Below, one piece after another: positions 43,755-54,154 of a stretch of DNA of 64,000 bases. Below the pieces are notes generated by a model that saw only the letters and a list, made by a program, of their open reading frames with translations, was not told the DNA's origin and did no database searches. The translations under genes were made by a program, and so were the position numbers. Origin of the DNA: Branchipolynoe longqiensis (lineage: Eukaryota > Annelida > Polychaeta > Phyllodocida > Polynoidae); NCBI GenBank assembly GCA_030323885.1, contig CM059186.1, positions 146,569,810 through 146,633,809 of the forward strand, in the 5' to 3' direction. Position 1 is the first letter of the stretch; every line of letters starts with the position of its first letter.

Positions 43755-44434
43755 TACCCCTGTCACACTACGACGTAATGAGCCAACGTGAGCCTAACGT
43801 GGTGATATTTCGTCATTATGTTGATGTACGTTGGATTACGTTATGATGACGTCATAATGACGTTAGAGTGACGTCGAGCTACATCACATTACGTCGTGTT
43901 ACGTCGAGATACGTCGAGGTTTTGGACATGTTCAAAAGTTTTGACGTAGGTCGAACGTAAGGGTTTACGTTCGCCGTACGTTCTGTTCACGTTCAACGAA
44001 CGTCAATGACGTTAAACGGACGTTATTCCAACGCTCCTCACTACGTTCAACTACGTTCCACTACGTTGACCCCCATTAAACCAAGTGCAAATGCCCACGG
44101 GGCGTAATGGGAACGTCAGGACAAAGTCAGGAGAACGTCAGGAGAACGTCAGGAGAACGTGCATTCAACGTACGTTCAACGTCTCATGACGTAGCTAACA
44201 TCACGTAACGTTCTTCTGACGATGGAATAACGTTCATAACGTTCCGTCAGCGTCATTACGTTCACCTCTCTCGTCGAACGACGGTATCACTACGCTTTAC
44301 CGACGTTACTCTCTCGTCCACTACGCTGCATCCACGTTCAACTTCTGCCCAAATTTGCATACTACGCCGAGAAGTTCAACGTTCTTCACGTTCTCCCTAC
44401 GTTGACGTCGTTACGTCGTAGTGTGACAGCCCCA
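43755..44434. mobile_element. AGGCYCTGTCACAC TIR element 4, ACGTT-word interior
   Basis: Left end cccctgtcacactacgacgt + aa, right end ttacgtcgtagtgtgacagc + ccc. TAA flanks directly on both sides (43752-43754 and 44435-44437), inserted in a MITE whose sequence is otherwise continuous. The interior is saturated with acgt, acgttcaacg, cgtcattacg and aacgtcagg words. A core ggttttggacatgttcaaaa is at 43918-43937. Confidence 0.85.
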
Positions 44435-44572
44435 TAATAGGATGGTTATAAATAGCAATCAATTTAGTATATTTATCTCAGAAAAATTACAGAAACTCAA
44501 AGCCATCGGACTACTATGCAACTTTAATACCCGATGACATATTGCCAACCCAAACCAATAGTGTAATCTTAA

Positions 44573-45000
44573 GAGGCTGTCACACCTCGCCGGATTGAGC
44601 AACGGACAGAATTGTCTAGTGCAGTGGTGTTCGGGCGTGATAAGTATCAAAATGTATTAAAATGTGTCAAAATGTTGCGATATCGGGTCAAAGGCCACTG
44701 GACGAACTGGACATGAAACGGACATGAAATGGACATGAAACAGACATGAACGGATAGACAACAGGCTGTAAGGGGACTAAACAGACTCGAACCGGACAAG
44801 AAATGTAGACGTCAATCCGGTGGCATCCGTTCCAAGTTTTGTGAATGTTCAAAACTTCTAACCAATTGGGCCAGATATCAACGGATATCAATGGATATAC
44901 AACCGATATACAACAGACACAAACCGGACTTTGCCGGATATCAACGGACTTTGTTCGGTTTCTTTCCATTTCCCCAATCAGGTGATGTGTGGCAGAGCCT
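44573..45000. mobile_element. AGGCYCTGTCACAC TIR element 5
   Basis: Left end gaggctgtcacacctcgccg + gattgag, right end ccccaatcaggtgatgtgtg + gcagagcct. TAA lies on the left (44570-44572) and TTA on the right (45001-45003). It is closest to element 1 (shared gccggattgag, atatcaacggatatcaa, cacaaaccggactttgccgg). The core aagttttgtgaatgttcaaa + actt is at 44834-44857. A 12-bp acatgaaacgg tandem lies at 44710-44755. Confidence 0.75.
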
Positions 45001-45003
45001 TTA

Positions 45004-45531
45004 CATTGGTGCATTTGAAGGCTGAGGGTGCACACAGCCGCTACCTCCTGGAGGAGTACGGCGGCATACAAATTAATGCCAGATTAAAGGCTCATTAATC
45101 ACATTAGGCTGACGACTCCATGCTCATGCTATGCTACACACACAAAAAGAAAACAACTAAAAAAAGAAAACAAGAAAGTCTCTCCTGTAGACCAGTCAAT
45201 GCTAAGCACCTTACTTTTTTCCACCGCGGTTTACTGAAGGACACAGTACAATTTATTTGTTTAAAATAACTCTTATTTGTTTAAAATAACCTCCTAGAGA
45301 ATTTGAATGCAAGTCAGCTGAGAACAAAAGAAAGCTGCCAATTCTCTCTGCAGGAAACTAATGGCAACCAACCAGAGCCCGGTGTCATTATGAGAGGTTG
45401 TCTGCTTCGAAGCAGACCTATCCGCGCACCAGTCTGCTCCAGTTTCCTCACGTAATCGACATAGAAGTACATAGCAAAAAAAAAGGTAAACAAAAGGATC
45501 ATGATGATAATAATAATAGGATAATATATAA
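45004..45531. other. Unassigned non-coding DNA
   Basis: Contains a 22-base tandem dimer (ttatttgtttaaaataact at 45252 and 45272). The frames 45294-45596 are unrecognised. Confidence 0.4.
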
Positions 45532-45705
45532 TTACTCTGACACCATTGACGTCTGCAGAAAGAGCTTCTAGTAAATTGACTCAGTATTACCTTCAATGCA
45601 GAAACAAATGCTTAATGAGTGCATCACTATCATGTAAGGTCAAATTCTAGATGATTGTTTTGGTTTTGAAAAGTTGATGCTTTATCGGAATATGCACCTT
45701 TAATT
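45532..45705. mobile_element. TTAA-type MITE, right half
   Basis: From actctgacaccattgacgtc through tgttttggttttgaaaagtt to atcggaatatgcacctttaa. The left half is absent. Confidence 0.7.
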
Positions 45706-46187
45706 TCGGCAGAAATGGATCGGTAGATTGTTAGCAGCACAGGGCCTGCTGATGAGGGCTGTTTTCTCGCGGACGCCGAACGCCTCTCGTCCAATCAATC
45801 ACGGGCACACGTTGGACGACACGGAGAAGAAACTTAATTACTTCCATATTCTCAACTTATAAATAGGATATAAGTGACACATTAATGCTCCTGGTGGGAA
45901 TGTATAATTAAGTTATTAATCCCAGTGCAACGGACTATGTGGCGCGTCCGTGTGTGTTTTTTGGAGATTGGATGGTGTTGAGGAGTTTAAGCGCTATAAA
46001 TCACCCTGTTATATATAGATATATATATATATATAACAGGGCTATTATAACAGGGCGATATATATAACAGGGCGATATGTATATATACATGTATATATTC
46101 ACAGTTTGTTCGTTGGGGTTTTACGTCTTGGCAACATCTAAGGAGATAGGATGGTGTTGAGGTTTAAGCCCTATGCATATCCCTGTA
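45706..46187. other. Unassigned DNA, TA microsatellite and SINE-A tail scrap
   Basis: ataacagggc/gcgatatata words repeat at 46010-46080. A SINE-A minus tail (ttcgttggggttttacgtct) is at 46108-46142. gatggtgttgagg recurs at 45972 and 46150. Confidence 0.45.
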
Positions 46188-46462
46188 ATTTAAAATCCGT
46201 CCGGCTGAGCGGCAGCGGTAGTGGTAGTGACCAGGCGCAGCTGGTATCATGCAGTCATGAGCCACTCACAGGTGGCAGTGCAGTGGTGGATGCAGGAACT
46301 AAGCTAGGCATAGCAGGTTGGGTAGTAGTAACTCAATGAATAGGAGTGGGTACTAGCTAAGTCACATGACATTCAGGTGTAGAGTAAATAGAGGGGGAGA
46401 ACTGCTCGGTGGTAGTGTCCTTGTTTATATTCCCATAATAGATTATAGAGCACATATATCCC
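46188..46462 (+). repeat. Interspersed repeat, pair with 25560-25800
   Basis: Longer than its partner by a 25-35 base stretch near 46320-46365 (tgggtagtagtaactcaatg, gagtgggtactagcta). Both end in ccataatagattatagagca. Confidence 0.75.
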
Positions 46463-46479
46463 TGTAATATATATATATA

Positions 46480-46592
46480 TAGTTTGTTCGTTTGGGTTTA
46501 CATGCTGGCAACATCTAAGGTCCTATCAGGATGGACAGTCCTGTCCTGATATGACCTTAGATGTTGCCAGGACATAAAACTCCAACAACCAA
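46480..46592. mobile_element. Inverted pair of SINE-A tails
   Basis: A minus tail (ttcgtttgggtttacatgct ... atcaggatgga) meets a plus tail (cctgatatgaccttagatgt ... ccaaccaacc) head to head, forming a palindrome of about 50-base arms. Confidence 0.75.
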
Positions 46593-46862
46593 CCAACTTG
46601 TGACGGTGTGCACTCATGGCAACTTTATAATACTGGCCCACTGGGAGACCAGGCGAACAGCACTATGACCTGATATCCCACTCAGTCACATTATCCTGAT
46701 CCTGAGTTAACCAGTCCTTGCCGTATCCTCGTGATGCTGAACGCCGGGCTATGTAGCAACAAGTATCAAATATGTAAGTCATTGGTTTGACTCGGCTGAG
46801 ATTCGAATACACGACCTTCCGCATGGGAAGCCTGTGCTCTGCTGATTTGGGCACTGCATCCG
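46593..46862 (-). mobile_element. SINE-A body and second-type head
   Basis: Continues from ttgtgacggtgtgcactcat to ctctgctgatttgggcactg + catccgg. Its tail appears to have been replaced by the adjacent plus-oriented tail. Confidence 0.75.
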
Positions 46863-46974
46863 GTATATATATATATATATATAAATATATATATATATCG
46901 GATGTATATATATATATATATATACATCCGGATGTATATGTATATATATATATATATATATATGTGTGTATATA
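46863..46974. repeat. (TA)n with GGATGTATATA palindromes
   Basis: TA runs with symmetric cggatgta and tacatccg interruptions, typical of expanding AT palindromes. Confidence 0.85.
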
Positions 46975-47154
46975 TAGTAAAACTTCTTTAAATCGATCGA
47001 CCTTGGGACATATTTTAAGTGGTCCATTTAGGGAGGTGGTCGGTTTAGGGAGTTAGAATATGGCTACAATGGTATTGTTGGGACCCAAATAAAGCGATCG
47101 ATATAGGGGAGTGGTCGATCTGTGGAGGTGGTCGGTTATAGAGGTTTTACTGTA
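46975..47154 (+). mobile_element. pogo-like MITE, full-length
   Basis: Left end tagtaaaacttctttaaatc, right end gttatagaggttttactgta. The best copy for the + orientation, with both TIRs and the core ccaaataaagcgatcgatat. Confidence 0.75.
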
Positions 47155-47554
47155 TATTTATTATATATACGCGCATTATAGGGGTGGCTTAATAACTGGC
47201 GTGGTTGGCGGTAATTGAGACTAAGAAGGTCTCCACGTGTGTGCTGATATAAGAACAGCCTTCCCAATTGCAGTTAATTGATAGATCGCATAAATACGCG
47301 ATATTAGCACCGCGTGTTAGCGATTAGGCCCGGGAGATTAATGCTGATTTCTGTTGAAATAACGCAGGCTGCTAAACCTCGCACATTGTTTTTTTTAGCC
47401 ACACTTAGCAAGGAGGTGTGAAAGGGAATCCAGATCCAATCCAATAAAGAGTGCCGTCAATGTTCGTGGTGTTAGTGGCACTGTGTTCAACGCATTCATA
47501 ACTCATTCTGTCCCTTTGTTGTCTAAGTGAACCAAATGTCACATGCTAGCAAAT
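47155..47554. other. Unassigned non-coding DNA
   Basis: No feature recognised. Confidence 0.35.
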
Positions 47555-47970
47555 ACAATGTATGATAAGATGCACCACTCAGTGCTTTCTCATGAAATAA
47601 AGCACACAAGGTAATTGGACAGGTCCCCATGCCCAGCCTGACTGCTGTACCATTGAAACAAAGGGACAGGTTCCCTAGCCCATCCTGACTGCTGTACCAT
47701 CAAAGACAATGTACAACAATTATAGTGTATTATCTCCTAATATTAATAATGAAAACAATATTATAGTATAGCAAAGTTCAAACATACTATAAACACTTTA
47801 ATCGGTGCCATACATAAATAATATTTGTGATTATGTCTGAGTAATAAAACTACTAGTACATCTAATCAAAGACAATGTACCTTGCTTGCCGTTGGGTGGC
47901 AGCACTGCATGATTATTTCAGAATTTCCTATATGAAAGCGGTGAGTGGCGCATCTTATCGTATATCGTCT
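47555..47970. mobile_element. Possible TIR element with internal 46-bp dimer
   Basis: Left acaatgtatgataagatgca + ccactca and right (complement) acgatatacgataagatgcg + ccactca are inverted at roughly 75-80%. Inside, a 46-bp unit (acaggt, agcctgactgctgtaccat) is duplicated at 47619-47710. Phrases catcaaagacaatgtac occur at 47698 and 47867. No target duplication seen. Confidence 0.4.
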
Positions 47971-48032
47971 TTGATGCTCGTTAGCTACAAATGGTGGTAG
48001 AATCCTGGACTACTAGTTGAGGTTGAACTGAT
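47971..48032. other. Unassigned
   Basis: Short unique spacer. Confidence 0.3.
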
Positions 48033-48155
48033 GTGATAAGTAATAAGGGTATCTTTTTAAATCTATGGTTGGACTCGGCCAGGGTTCGAACAACTCATGA
48101 TCTCTCACATAGGAAGCCAACCAGCACATTTAAGCTGTCATCCTGCCTAGTCGCC
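48033..48155 (-). mobile_element. SINE-A head fragment
   Basis: gataagtaataaggg, then ggttggactcggccagggtt and aggaagccaaccagcac. Head and B-box complement only. Confidence 0.6.
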
Positions 48156-48480
48156 ACCACTAGAGTTATATCTATATGCAAGGATTGAGACACACAAACT
48201 GACAAATCCATTTTTAGTTGTTTTCAGTAAATAGAATTTATTGTTGTACTACATTAGAGAGAGGGTGAGAAAGACACAGATACAGAGGCTGAGAACTATT
48301 ATATCTTGCTCAAGCAATCGATGGTCGCAAAAGTGCATTTCTTACCTACTTGACAAGACTCTCGGCTTATGACTGGAATCGGATCAAACCTGATGTATTC
48401 ATCCCAGTTAGAGTTGAACATTGTTCCTATGCACAGGCGTGTCATATATATATCTAGCCTGGATATTCGATGTATCCGAT
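48156..48480. other. Unassigned non-coding DNA
   Basis: No feature recognised. Confidence 0.35.
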
Positions 48481-48840
48481 TGTAAGGGGCGGAACACGGT
48501 GCTCCCCTCTTGCTGTGTGCAAGACACTTTAACTCAGTTGGTTCAGGTACTATCCGTTGGGCGACACTGCGTTCCGTAGTCGAGGCAGTCTATGCCTGGT
48601 GCATTCGACAGTGCTCGCCTAGCCGTCCCCGCCGCCACACGCACCTCTGAGCGGCCGTTGGCAGACCTTATTGTTAGAAATTGTTCTTTTCATTGATATG
48701 GCGTGTTGTCCAGCCCAGTTGATTGTTTGATTGATTATCCGATTTATTATTTGATTATTGATGTTGATTGACATATGTCGATTGTCAATAAAATATATTG
48801 TCCAGTCTCCCCTTGCCTTGTCCTGTGTAGCCTTCTTACA
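48481..48840 (+). mobile_element. Candidate solo LTR, second family
   Basis: Begins tgtaaggggcggaacacggt and ends tgtgtagccttcttaca, with AATAAAA at about 48788 and a short pyrimidine-rich downstream region. These are the ends and signal order of an LTR. Only one copy is visible and flanks ccgat/catat do not match, so the call is tentative. Confidence 0.45.
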
Positions 48841-49194
48841 CATATATTTATGATTTATCTCTCTTTTAGCTGAGAGCATATGCAGCAACTTCAATAGTGA
48901 CCCACTTTCAGCCCTCTGTGCTGTTATCCCATGTGTGTGATGTGGGAGGAGAGGCGTGGGATGGAGAGGGTGGGGGAGGATTGTCCTCCAGCCGCACCAT
49001 GATGCTCACGCTGCTTGTTACCCCAACGCAGTATTATCACGTGACACCGTTGACACAGAACGGCGCCACTGGTAAGCGAATGTTGGCGCTGTTCTTTCTC
49101 AGCCTCGAGCCGCCTAACTCGGTTACCTAGTTACTGGCTCCAAGTGTCGGCTGCTGCTCATCTAGTCTAGACACGTCACTTCCGCTGGTCGCCC

Positions 49195-49199
<5 letters not shown>
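48841..49199. other. Unassigned non-coding DNA
   Basis: A G-rich patch at 48945-48980. No domain recognised in the frames at 48897 and 48619. Confidence 0.35.

Positions 49200-49234
<35 letters not shown>
49200..49234. repeat. (TA)n microsatellite
   Basis: About 34 bases of TA between cccatgtg and acatggg, so the repeat lies at the centre of a palindrome. Confidence 0.9.
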
Positions 49235-49236
<2 letters not shown>

Positions 49237-49513
49237 GGGTTTATGTGATGCATAAGCATTATGCGAGTAGAAAGGCTCGGAAGGGAGTTATTATTATTAC
49301 TATTCTATTTACCACTATTCGTTGTATCATTTGGTCAGAGTACCACCCTCCCACGTGACCACTGGCGCCACCACAGCTTTCCTAACCACGGACGATCAAC
49401 ACTTTCATTCGTGCCCTGTTCATATATATGTATATATATATATATATATATTTATATAAATATATATAAATTTATATATATCTTTTTATATATATATGAA
49501 CTCAGTATGTATA
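49235..49513. other. Unassigned DNA and TA-rich runs
   Basis: Unique sequence to 49425, then TATA/TTTATA runs to 49500. Confidence 0.4.
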
Positions 49514-49710
49514 TACAGTAAAACCTATCTAACCGACCACCTCCATAGATTGACCACTACCCTATATTGATCGCTATATTAGGTCCCAAATGATCGCCCA
49601 TACAATACCATTTTAATGATTTAAAAAAACTTTCTTAAACCTCCCATCTCTCTAAATGAACCATTTAAAGCCGCTCCCATGGTCGGTCTATTTAGAGATG
49701 TGTTATTGTA
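49514..49710 (-). mobile_element. pogo-like MITE, full-length
   Basis: On + it starts acagtaaaacctatctaacc and ends agagatgtgttattgta. The inverted TIRs flank the complement of the family body (tcccaaatgatcgcccatac). TA-rich flanks. Confidence 0.75.
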
Positions 49711-49769
49711 TATACATATATATACTGAGTATATAATTTATATACACTGAGTATATACATATATAAACT

Positions 49770-49910
49770 CAGTGGCGTAGCGTGGGTTGCAGGCGCCCGG
49801 GACAAGGCAACCCAAGATGAAAATAGAAATATTGCGCCCAGACCAGGATTCGAACCCACACCTCTTGCATTGTGGGTTCGTGTGCTAACCATTACGCCAT
49901 CTAAGTGTCA
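49770..49910 (-). mobile_element. tRNA-derived SINE-C or tRNA pseudogene
   Basis: On the minus strand: A box tggcgtaatggttagca, B box ggttcgaatcc, correct spacing for a tRNA-like head, then a tail through tgggcgcaatatttc to ccacgctacgccactga. The acceptor stem does not pair convincingly, so it is a SINE or pseudogene rather than a working tRNA. Single copy in the window. Confidence 0.55.
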
Positions 49911-50526
49911 TCCCTAACGTCATCACTCTATCCACACCAGCCTTTCTATGTGGCTCATGTTAATGTTGATGGTTTTTTACTAACTTTGATCACTTCGACC
50001 AGAGTGGCATCCGTTTTGAGTCATGTAACTGTGAGTGTTAGCGATACCGATATGGTTGACCACAAAATAGTACAGCTGGATTCCACCAGATGGTGGGAAT
50101 ATATTGAAAGAGGACCGTGAACGAGTCCAGGATATAGTAGAGAACGTAGATACATACAGTCTCTGAATATAGTCAGATACCGTGAATATATATATATATA
50201 TATATATATAATGACAGTTCAACACAATATTGGTCCAGGGATTGCTAACAAAACAAACAAAAAACACAAACTTATTTATGTATCAGCACTTTTTTATATA
50301 GCTTATTAAGCCTGTGCAATTAAATCATTCGTAGGTTTTTGCTACAGACTAGTTATTTTCGGTATTTATTCTTTTTAGTTTGCCTAACTGGGATGAAAGG
50401 TTTCAATTCGAGGTGGCGATTATAAGCAGTTTTGTGTCAGTGTCTCCATAAGAATGAACGGGAGCATTAATCGAGTGGAGGGTGGGGTGGGGTGGGTGGG
50501 GGTCATTCCTTGGGAAAACTATAAAT
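49911..50526. other. Unassigned DNA with a TA run
   Basis: TA run at 50187-50210. G-rich patch at 50478-50505. No domain recognised in 49905-50267. Confidence 0.4.
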
Positions 50527-50781
50527 GAGCCTGTCTCAAAAGGTGCTAGCTCTTCGTTTTTTTGTCCATAGTAATGATTGACACAAAACAGCACAGAAAT
50601 GGTTATACTGAAAACACAAGGACATTTGCTTCAAATCAATATGTATTCTATTGGGATTATAAAACACCATGTAAAAAGCAAATCAGTTTGTCCTGAGCAA
50701 ATGCATAAGTAGATAGTATGTTGATCGTTACTATGGACAACGTTTTGTCCCATATTGCTTAGTACCTTTTGAGACAGTCTC
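50527..50781. mobile_element. MITE with GAGMCTGTCTCAAAAGGT ends
   Basis: Left gagcctgtctcaaaaggtgc and right (complement) gagactgtctcaaaaggtac are inverted. A second inverted pair, ttgtccatagtaatgattga and ttgtccatagtaacgatcaa, lies further in. AAAT occurs on both outer sides. About 255 bp, no coding capacity. Confidence 0.7.
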
Positions 50782-50989
50782 AAATATGAAAGCGGCCATG
50801 TGTCATTCAACAAATACCAGCTGATGGGCATTTATGTGAAGTCATATCTGGATGTGCAAAGGTCAAGTGAGGTGAAATTGATATCACAGTGAATGTGCCA
50901 TTTTAGGTTTTGTTTTTGTTACATTCATTGTTTACACAGGGGAGATTTCAATGGCGAGCACTAGGGACAGTCTGAGTTAATTCCCGCCG
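50782..50989. other. Unassigned non-coding DNA
   Basis: Includes acacaggggagatttcaatg (50935), which resembles the short SINE tail complement. Otherwise unique. Confidence 0.35.
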
Positions 50990-51305
50990 GTTGGTTGATT
51001 GTTGTAGCTTATATCCGCACAACATCTAAGGTCATATCAGGACGGGCACCGACTTATGACAGCGTGCACTCAATTTGACTTTATAGTGCTGCCCCACTGG
51101 GAAATCAGGCTGCCTGCACTATGTCATGATCCAGTTCCATTATCCTGACACTAAGCTAACCAGTCCTTGCCCTACCCTATTAATGCTGAGCTCTAGGCTA
51201 GGACACGGCAAATATCAATTGTATAAGTCATTGGTGTGACTCGACCGGGAACCGAACACGCGACCTTCCATACGCGCGGCCCGCGCTCTACCGATTCGCC
51301 ACGGG
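50990..51305 (-). mobile_element. SINE-A, diverged full copy
   Basis: From ggttggttgattgttgtagc to the second-type head complement cgctctaccgattcgccacg. The B-box complement region is gggaaccgaac. Confidence 0.8.
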
Positions 51306-51475
51306 AGGATAAAAGGTGCGACCCTGCATGTCGCACCCTTCCAAACCCTATCATTAACAACAGGCCGCATACCTTAAAGCTGTACACAGGCATGTGACTC
51401 TGACATTATGAAAAATCCAACAATTTTGCTAATATCTGGAACCTTTGTCATGCGAAGTGCCGAAATGTGGAAGGA
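51306..51475. other. Unassigned
   Basis: Unique spacer. Confidence 0.3.
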
Positions 51476-51572
51476 ACAACAACAATAATATTAACAACAA
51501 TAATAATAACAAAAATAATAATAACAAAAATAATGATAACACAAAAATAATAATAAAAATAATAATAAAAAG
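51476..51572. repeat. (AAC)n/(AAT)n microsatellite
   Basis: aacaacaacaataatatt followed by aataataacaaaaataat units. The Leu/Phe-rich minus frame at 51429-51629 is an artefact. Confidence 0.9.
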
Positions 51573-52029
51573 CCCTCGACAAAAATAGATGATTGATTCA
51601 TGCCCTACCCCCCCCCTACCCCCACACACAAATTATGTTCTCAACGGATATGCATGAATATTAGGGGTCGACGTACCTCCATCCTTAAAAGTCCGGAAAT
51701 CTGGATTAATTCGGAAAAAAACACATACAGATTTAGGTTGACATTGGTGACAATATAAAACTCCGAGAGAACTAAGTTATTAAAATATTGAAATCGCAAC
51801 CAAAACTCTCCGATATACTTCCCGCGCTAGTAGGCTTACACAAATAGCAGCGGCATGGTAATGATCGCGATGCCAAAAAAGATCAATAATGGAAAGCGAA
51901 TGTGGCTTTAAAATAGCACACTCAGAACAGTGGGGAACCTCCGATAGACTGCGCATGCCAGACTCAAAGGGCGATGATCGTGTGTACAAATCAACCATGA
52001 ATGGGCCTTCATACATAAAGGAAACTACC
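51573..52029. other. Unassigned non-coding DNA
   Basis: Unique sequence. The 78-codon minus frame (51780-52016) has no recognised motif. Confidence 0.4.
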
Positions 52030-52600
52030 CATCCATTTGCCTTCTAATATCAAACTGTCATCTCAATCTGCCTTCACCAAATTGTCATCTCAATCTGCCT
52101 TCTAATATCAAGCTGTTTTCTCAATCTGCCTTCTAATACCAAACTGTTATCTCAATCTGTCTTCTAATACCAAACTGTCATCTCAATCTGCCTTTGGAAT
52201 ACCAAACTTTTATCTCAATCTGCCTTCTAATATCAACTGTTATCTCAATCTGTCTTCTGATACTAAACTGTTAAGGTTATCTCAATCTGCTTTCTAATAC
52301 CAAACTGTTATCTCAATCTGTCTTCTAATATCAAACTGTTATCTCAATATGTCTTCTAATATCAAATTGTAATTTCAATCTGCCTTCTGAGATCAAACTG
52401 TCAAATCAGTCTGCCTTCTAAGATAAAACTGGCAAATCAGTCTGCCTTCTAAGATCAAAGTGTCAAATCAGTCTGCGTTCTAATATCAAACTGTCATAGC
52501 ATTGTCAATCTGCTTTCTAATATCAAACTAGCAGATCAATCTGACCTTCTGATATCAAACCGCCCATCAATCATATTTCTAAAAGAGAACTGACCATCAA
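52030..52600. repeat. About 31-bp satellite (ttctaatatcaaactgtcat)
   Basis: Roughly 18 units of tctcaatctgccttctaata + tcaaactgt. The right part (52375-52520) uses aaatcagtctgccttctaag instead. Confidence 0.9.
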
Positions 52601-53950
52601 TCCACTTTCCTAATATGAACCTGTCAGGCAATTTTCATCCAAATATCAAATCCTAATATCAAACTACCCACCATTCAGCATCCTAATATCAAACCACCCA
52701 TCAATTGGCATCCTGCTATCAAATCCTAATATCAAATTACCCACCATTCAGCATCCTAATATCAAACCACCCATCAATTGGCATCCTGATATCAAATCCT
52801 AGTATCAAACTACCACCCATTCAGCATCCTAATATCAAGCCACCCATCAATTGGCAGCCTGATATCAAATTCTAATATCAAACTACTGACTATTCAGCAT
52901 CATAATATCAAACCACCCATCAATTGGCAGCCTGATATCAAATTCTAATATCAAACTACTGACTATTCAGCATCATAATATCAAACCACCCATCAATTGG
53001 CATCCTGATATCAAATCCTAATATCAAACTACCCACCATTCAGCATCCTAATATCAAACCACCCATCAATTGGCATCCTGCTATCAAATCCTAATATCAA
53101 ATTACCCACCATTCAGCATCCTAATATCAAACCACCCATCAATTGGCATCCTGATATCAAATCCTAGTATCAAACTACCACCCATTCAGCATCCTAATAT
53201 CAAGCCACCCATCAATTGGCAGCCTGATATCAAATTCTAATATCAAACTACTGACTATTCAGCATCATAATATCAAACCACCCATCAATTGGCAGCCTGA
53301 TATCAAATTCTAATATCAAACTACTGACTATTCAGCATCATAATATCAAACCACCCATCAATTGGCATCCTGATATCAAATCCTAATATCAAACTACCCA
53401 CCATTCAGCATCCTAATATCAAACCACCCATCAATTGGCATCCTGATATCAAATCCTAATATCAAACTACTGACTATTCAGCATCCTAATATCAAACCAC
53501 CCATAAATTGGCATCCTGATATCAAATCCTAATATCAAAATACCACCCATTCAGCATCCTAATATCAAACCACCCATCAATTGGCATCCTGATATCAAAT
53601 TCTAATATCAAACTACTGACTATTCAGCATCCTAATATCAAACCACCCATCAATTGGCATCCTGATATCAAATCCTAATATCAAACTACCACCCATTCAG
53701 CATCCTAATATCAAGCCACCCATCAATTGGCATCCTGATATCAAATCCTAATATCAAACTACCCACCATTTGGCATCCTAATATCAAACCACCCATCAAT
53801 TGGCATCCTGATATCAAATCCTAATATCAAACTACCCACCATTTGGCATCCTAATATCAAACCACCCATCAATTGGCATCCTGATATCAAATCCTAATAT
53901 CAAACTACCTACCATTCAGCATCTTAATATTAAACCATTGCCTGCCCAAT
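52601..53950. repeat. 74-bp satellite with 370-bp higher-order duplication
   Basis: The unit is cccatcaattggcatcctga + tatcaaatcctaatatcaaa + ctacccaccattcagcatcc + taatatcaaaccac (74). The rare variant ggcatcctgctatcaaatcc occurs at 52702 and again at 53072, exactly 370 (5 x 74) bases apart. The neighbouring variants (aatcctagtatcaaactacc, gcagcctgatatcaaattct, ctactgactattcagcatca) repeat in the same order. Shares the word taatatcaaac with the 31-bp block on its left. Confidence 0.9.
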
Positions 53951-54154
53951 ATCAACACACCCCTGCTGTGGCCTCCTAATATCAAATCGCCCAATAATCT
54001 TCCTCCGAGTAGCAATCACATTTTAGACGTGCAATCTTAGTTTCATCGTAGGCGAAATTCAATACCATGTTCCTATATTATTTCCCCATGTAGATTATCT
54101 CACTTGAAGTGAGGAGAACGGAATGGGTGAGGCAGGAATAAGGTATTCCATGTG
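53951..54154. other. Array edge and unique DNA
   Basis: Decayed satellite words to about 54010, then unique. Confidence 0.4.

Larger units (their letters stand above)
42934..44527. mobile_element. TTAA-type MITE carrying three separate insertions
   Basis: Left TIR caaagctgcatagtccgatg, right TIR catcggactactatgcaact. Excluding 42994-43336, 43441-43703 and 43755-44434 leaves a MITE of about 310 bp in family order. The host element therefore predates all three guests. Confidence 0.85.

Noticed and set aside
49795..49905. Functional tRNA gene on the minus strand
   Set aside because: A and B boxes are good, but the acceptor stem does not pair and extra sequence follows. SINE head or pseudogene is the simpler reading.
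52030..53950. CRISPR-like array
   Set aside because: Repeats have no unique spacers. The whole unit is repeated with higher-order structure, and the context is eukaryotic.
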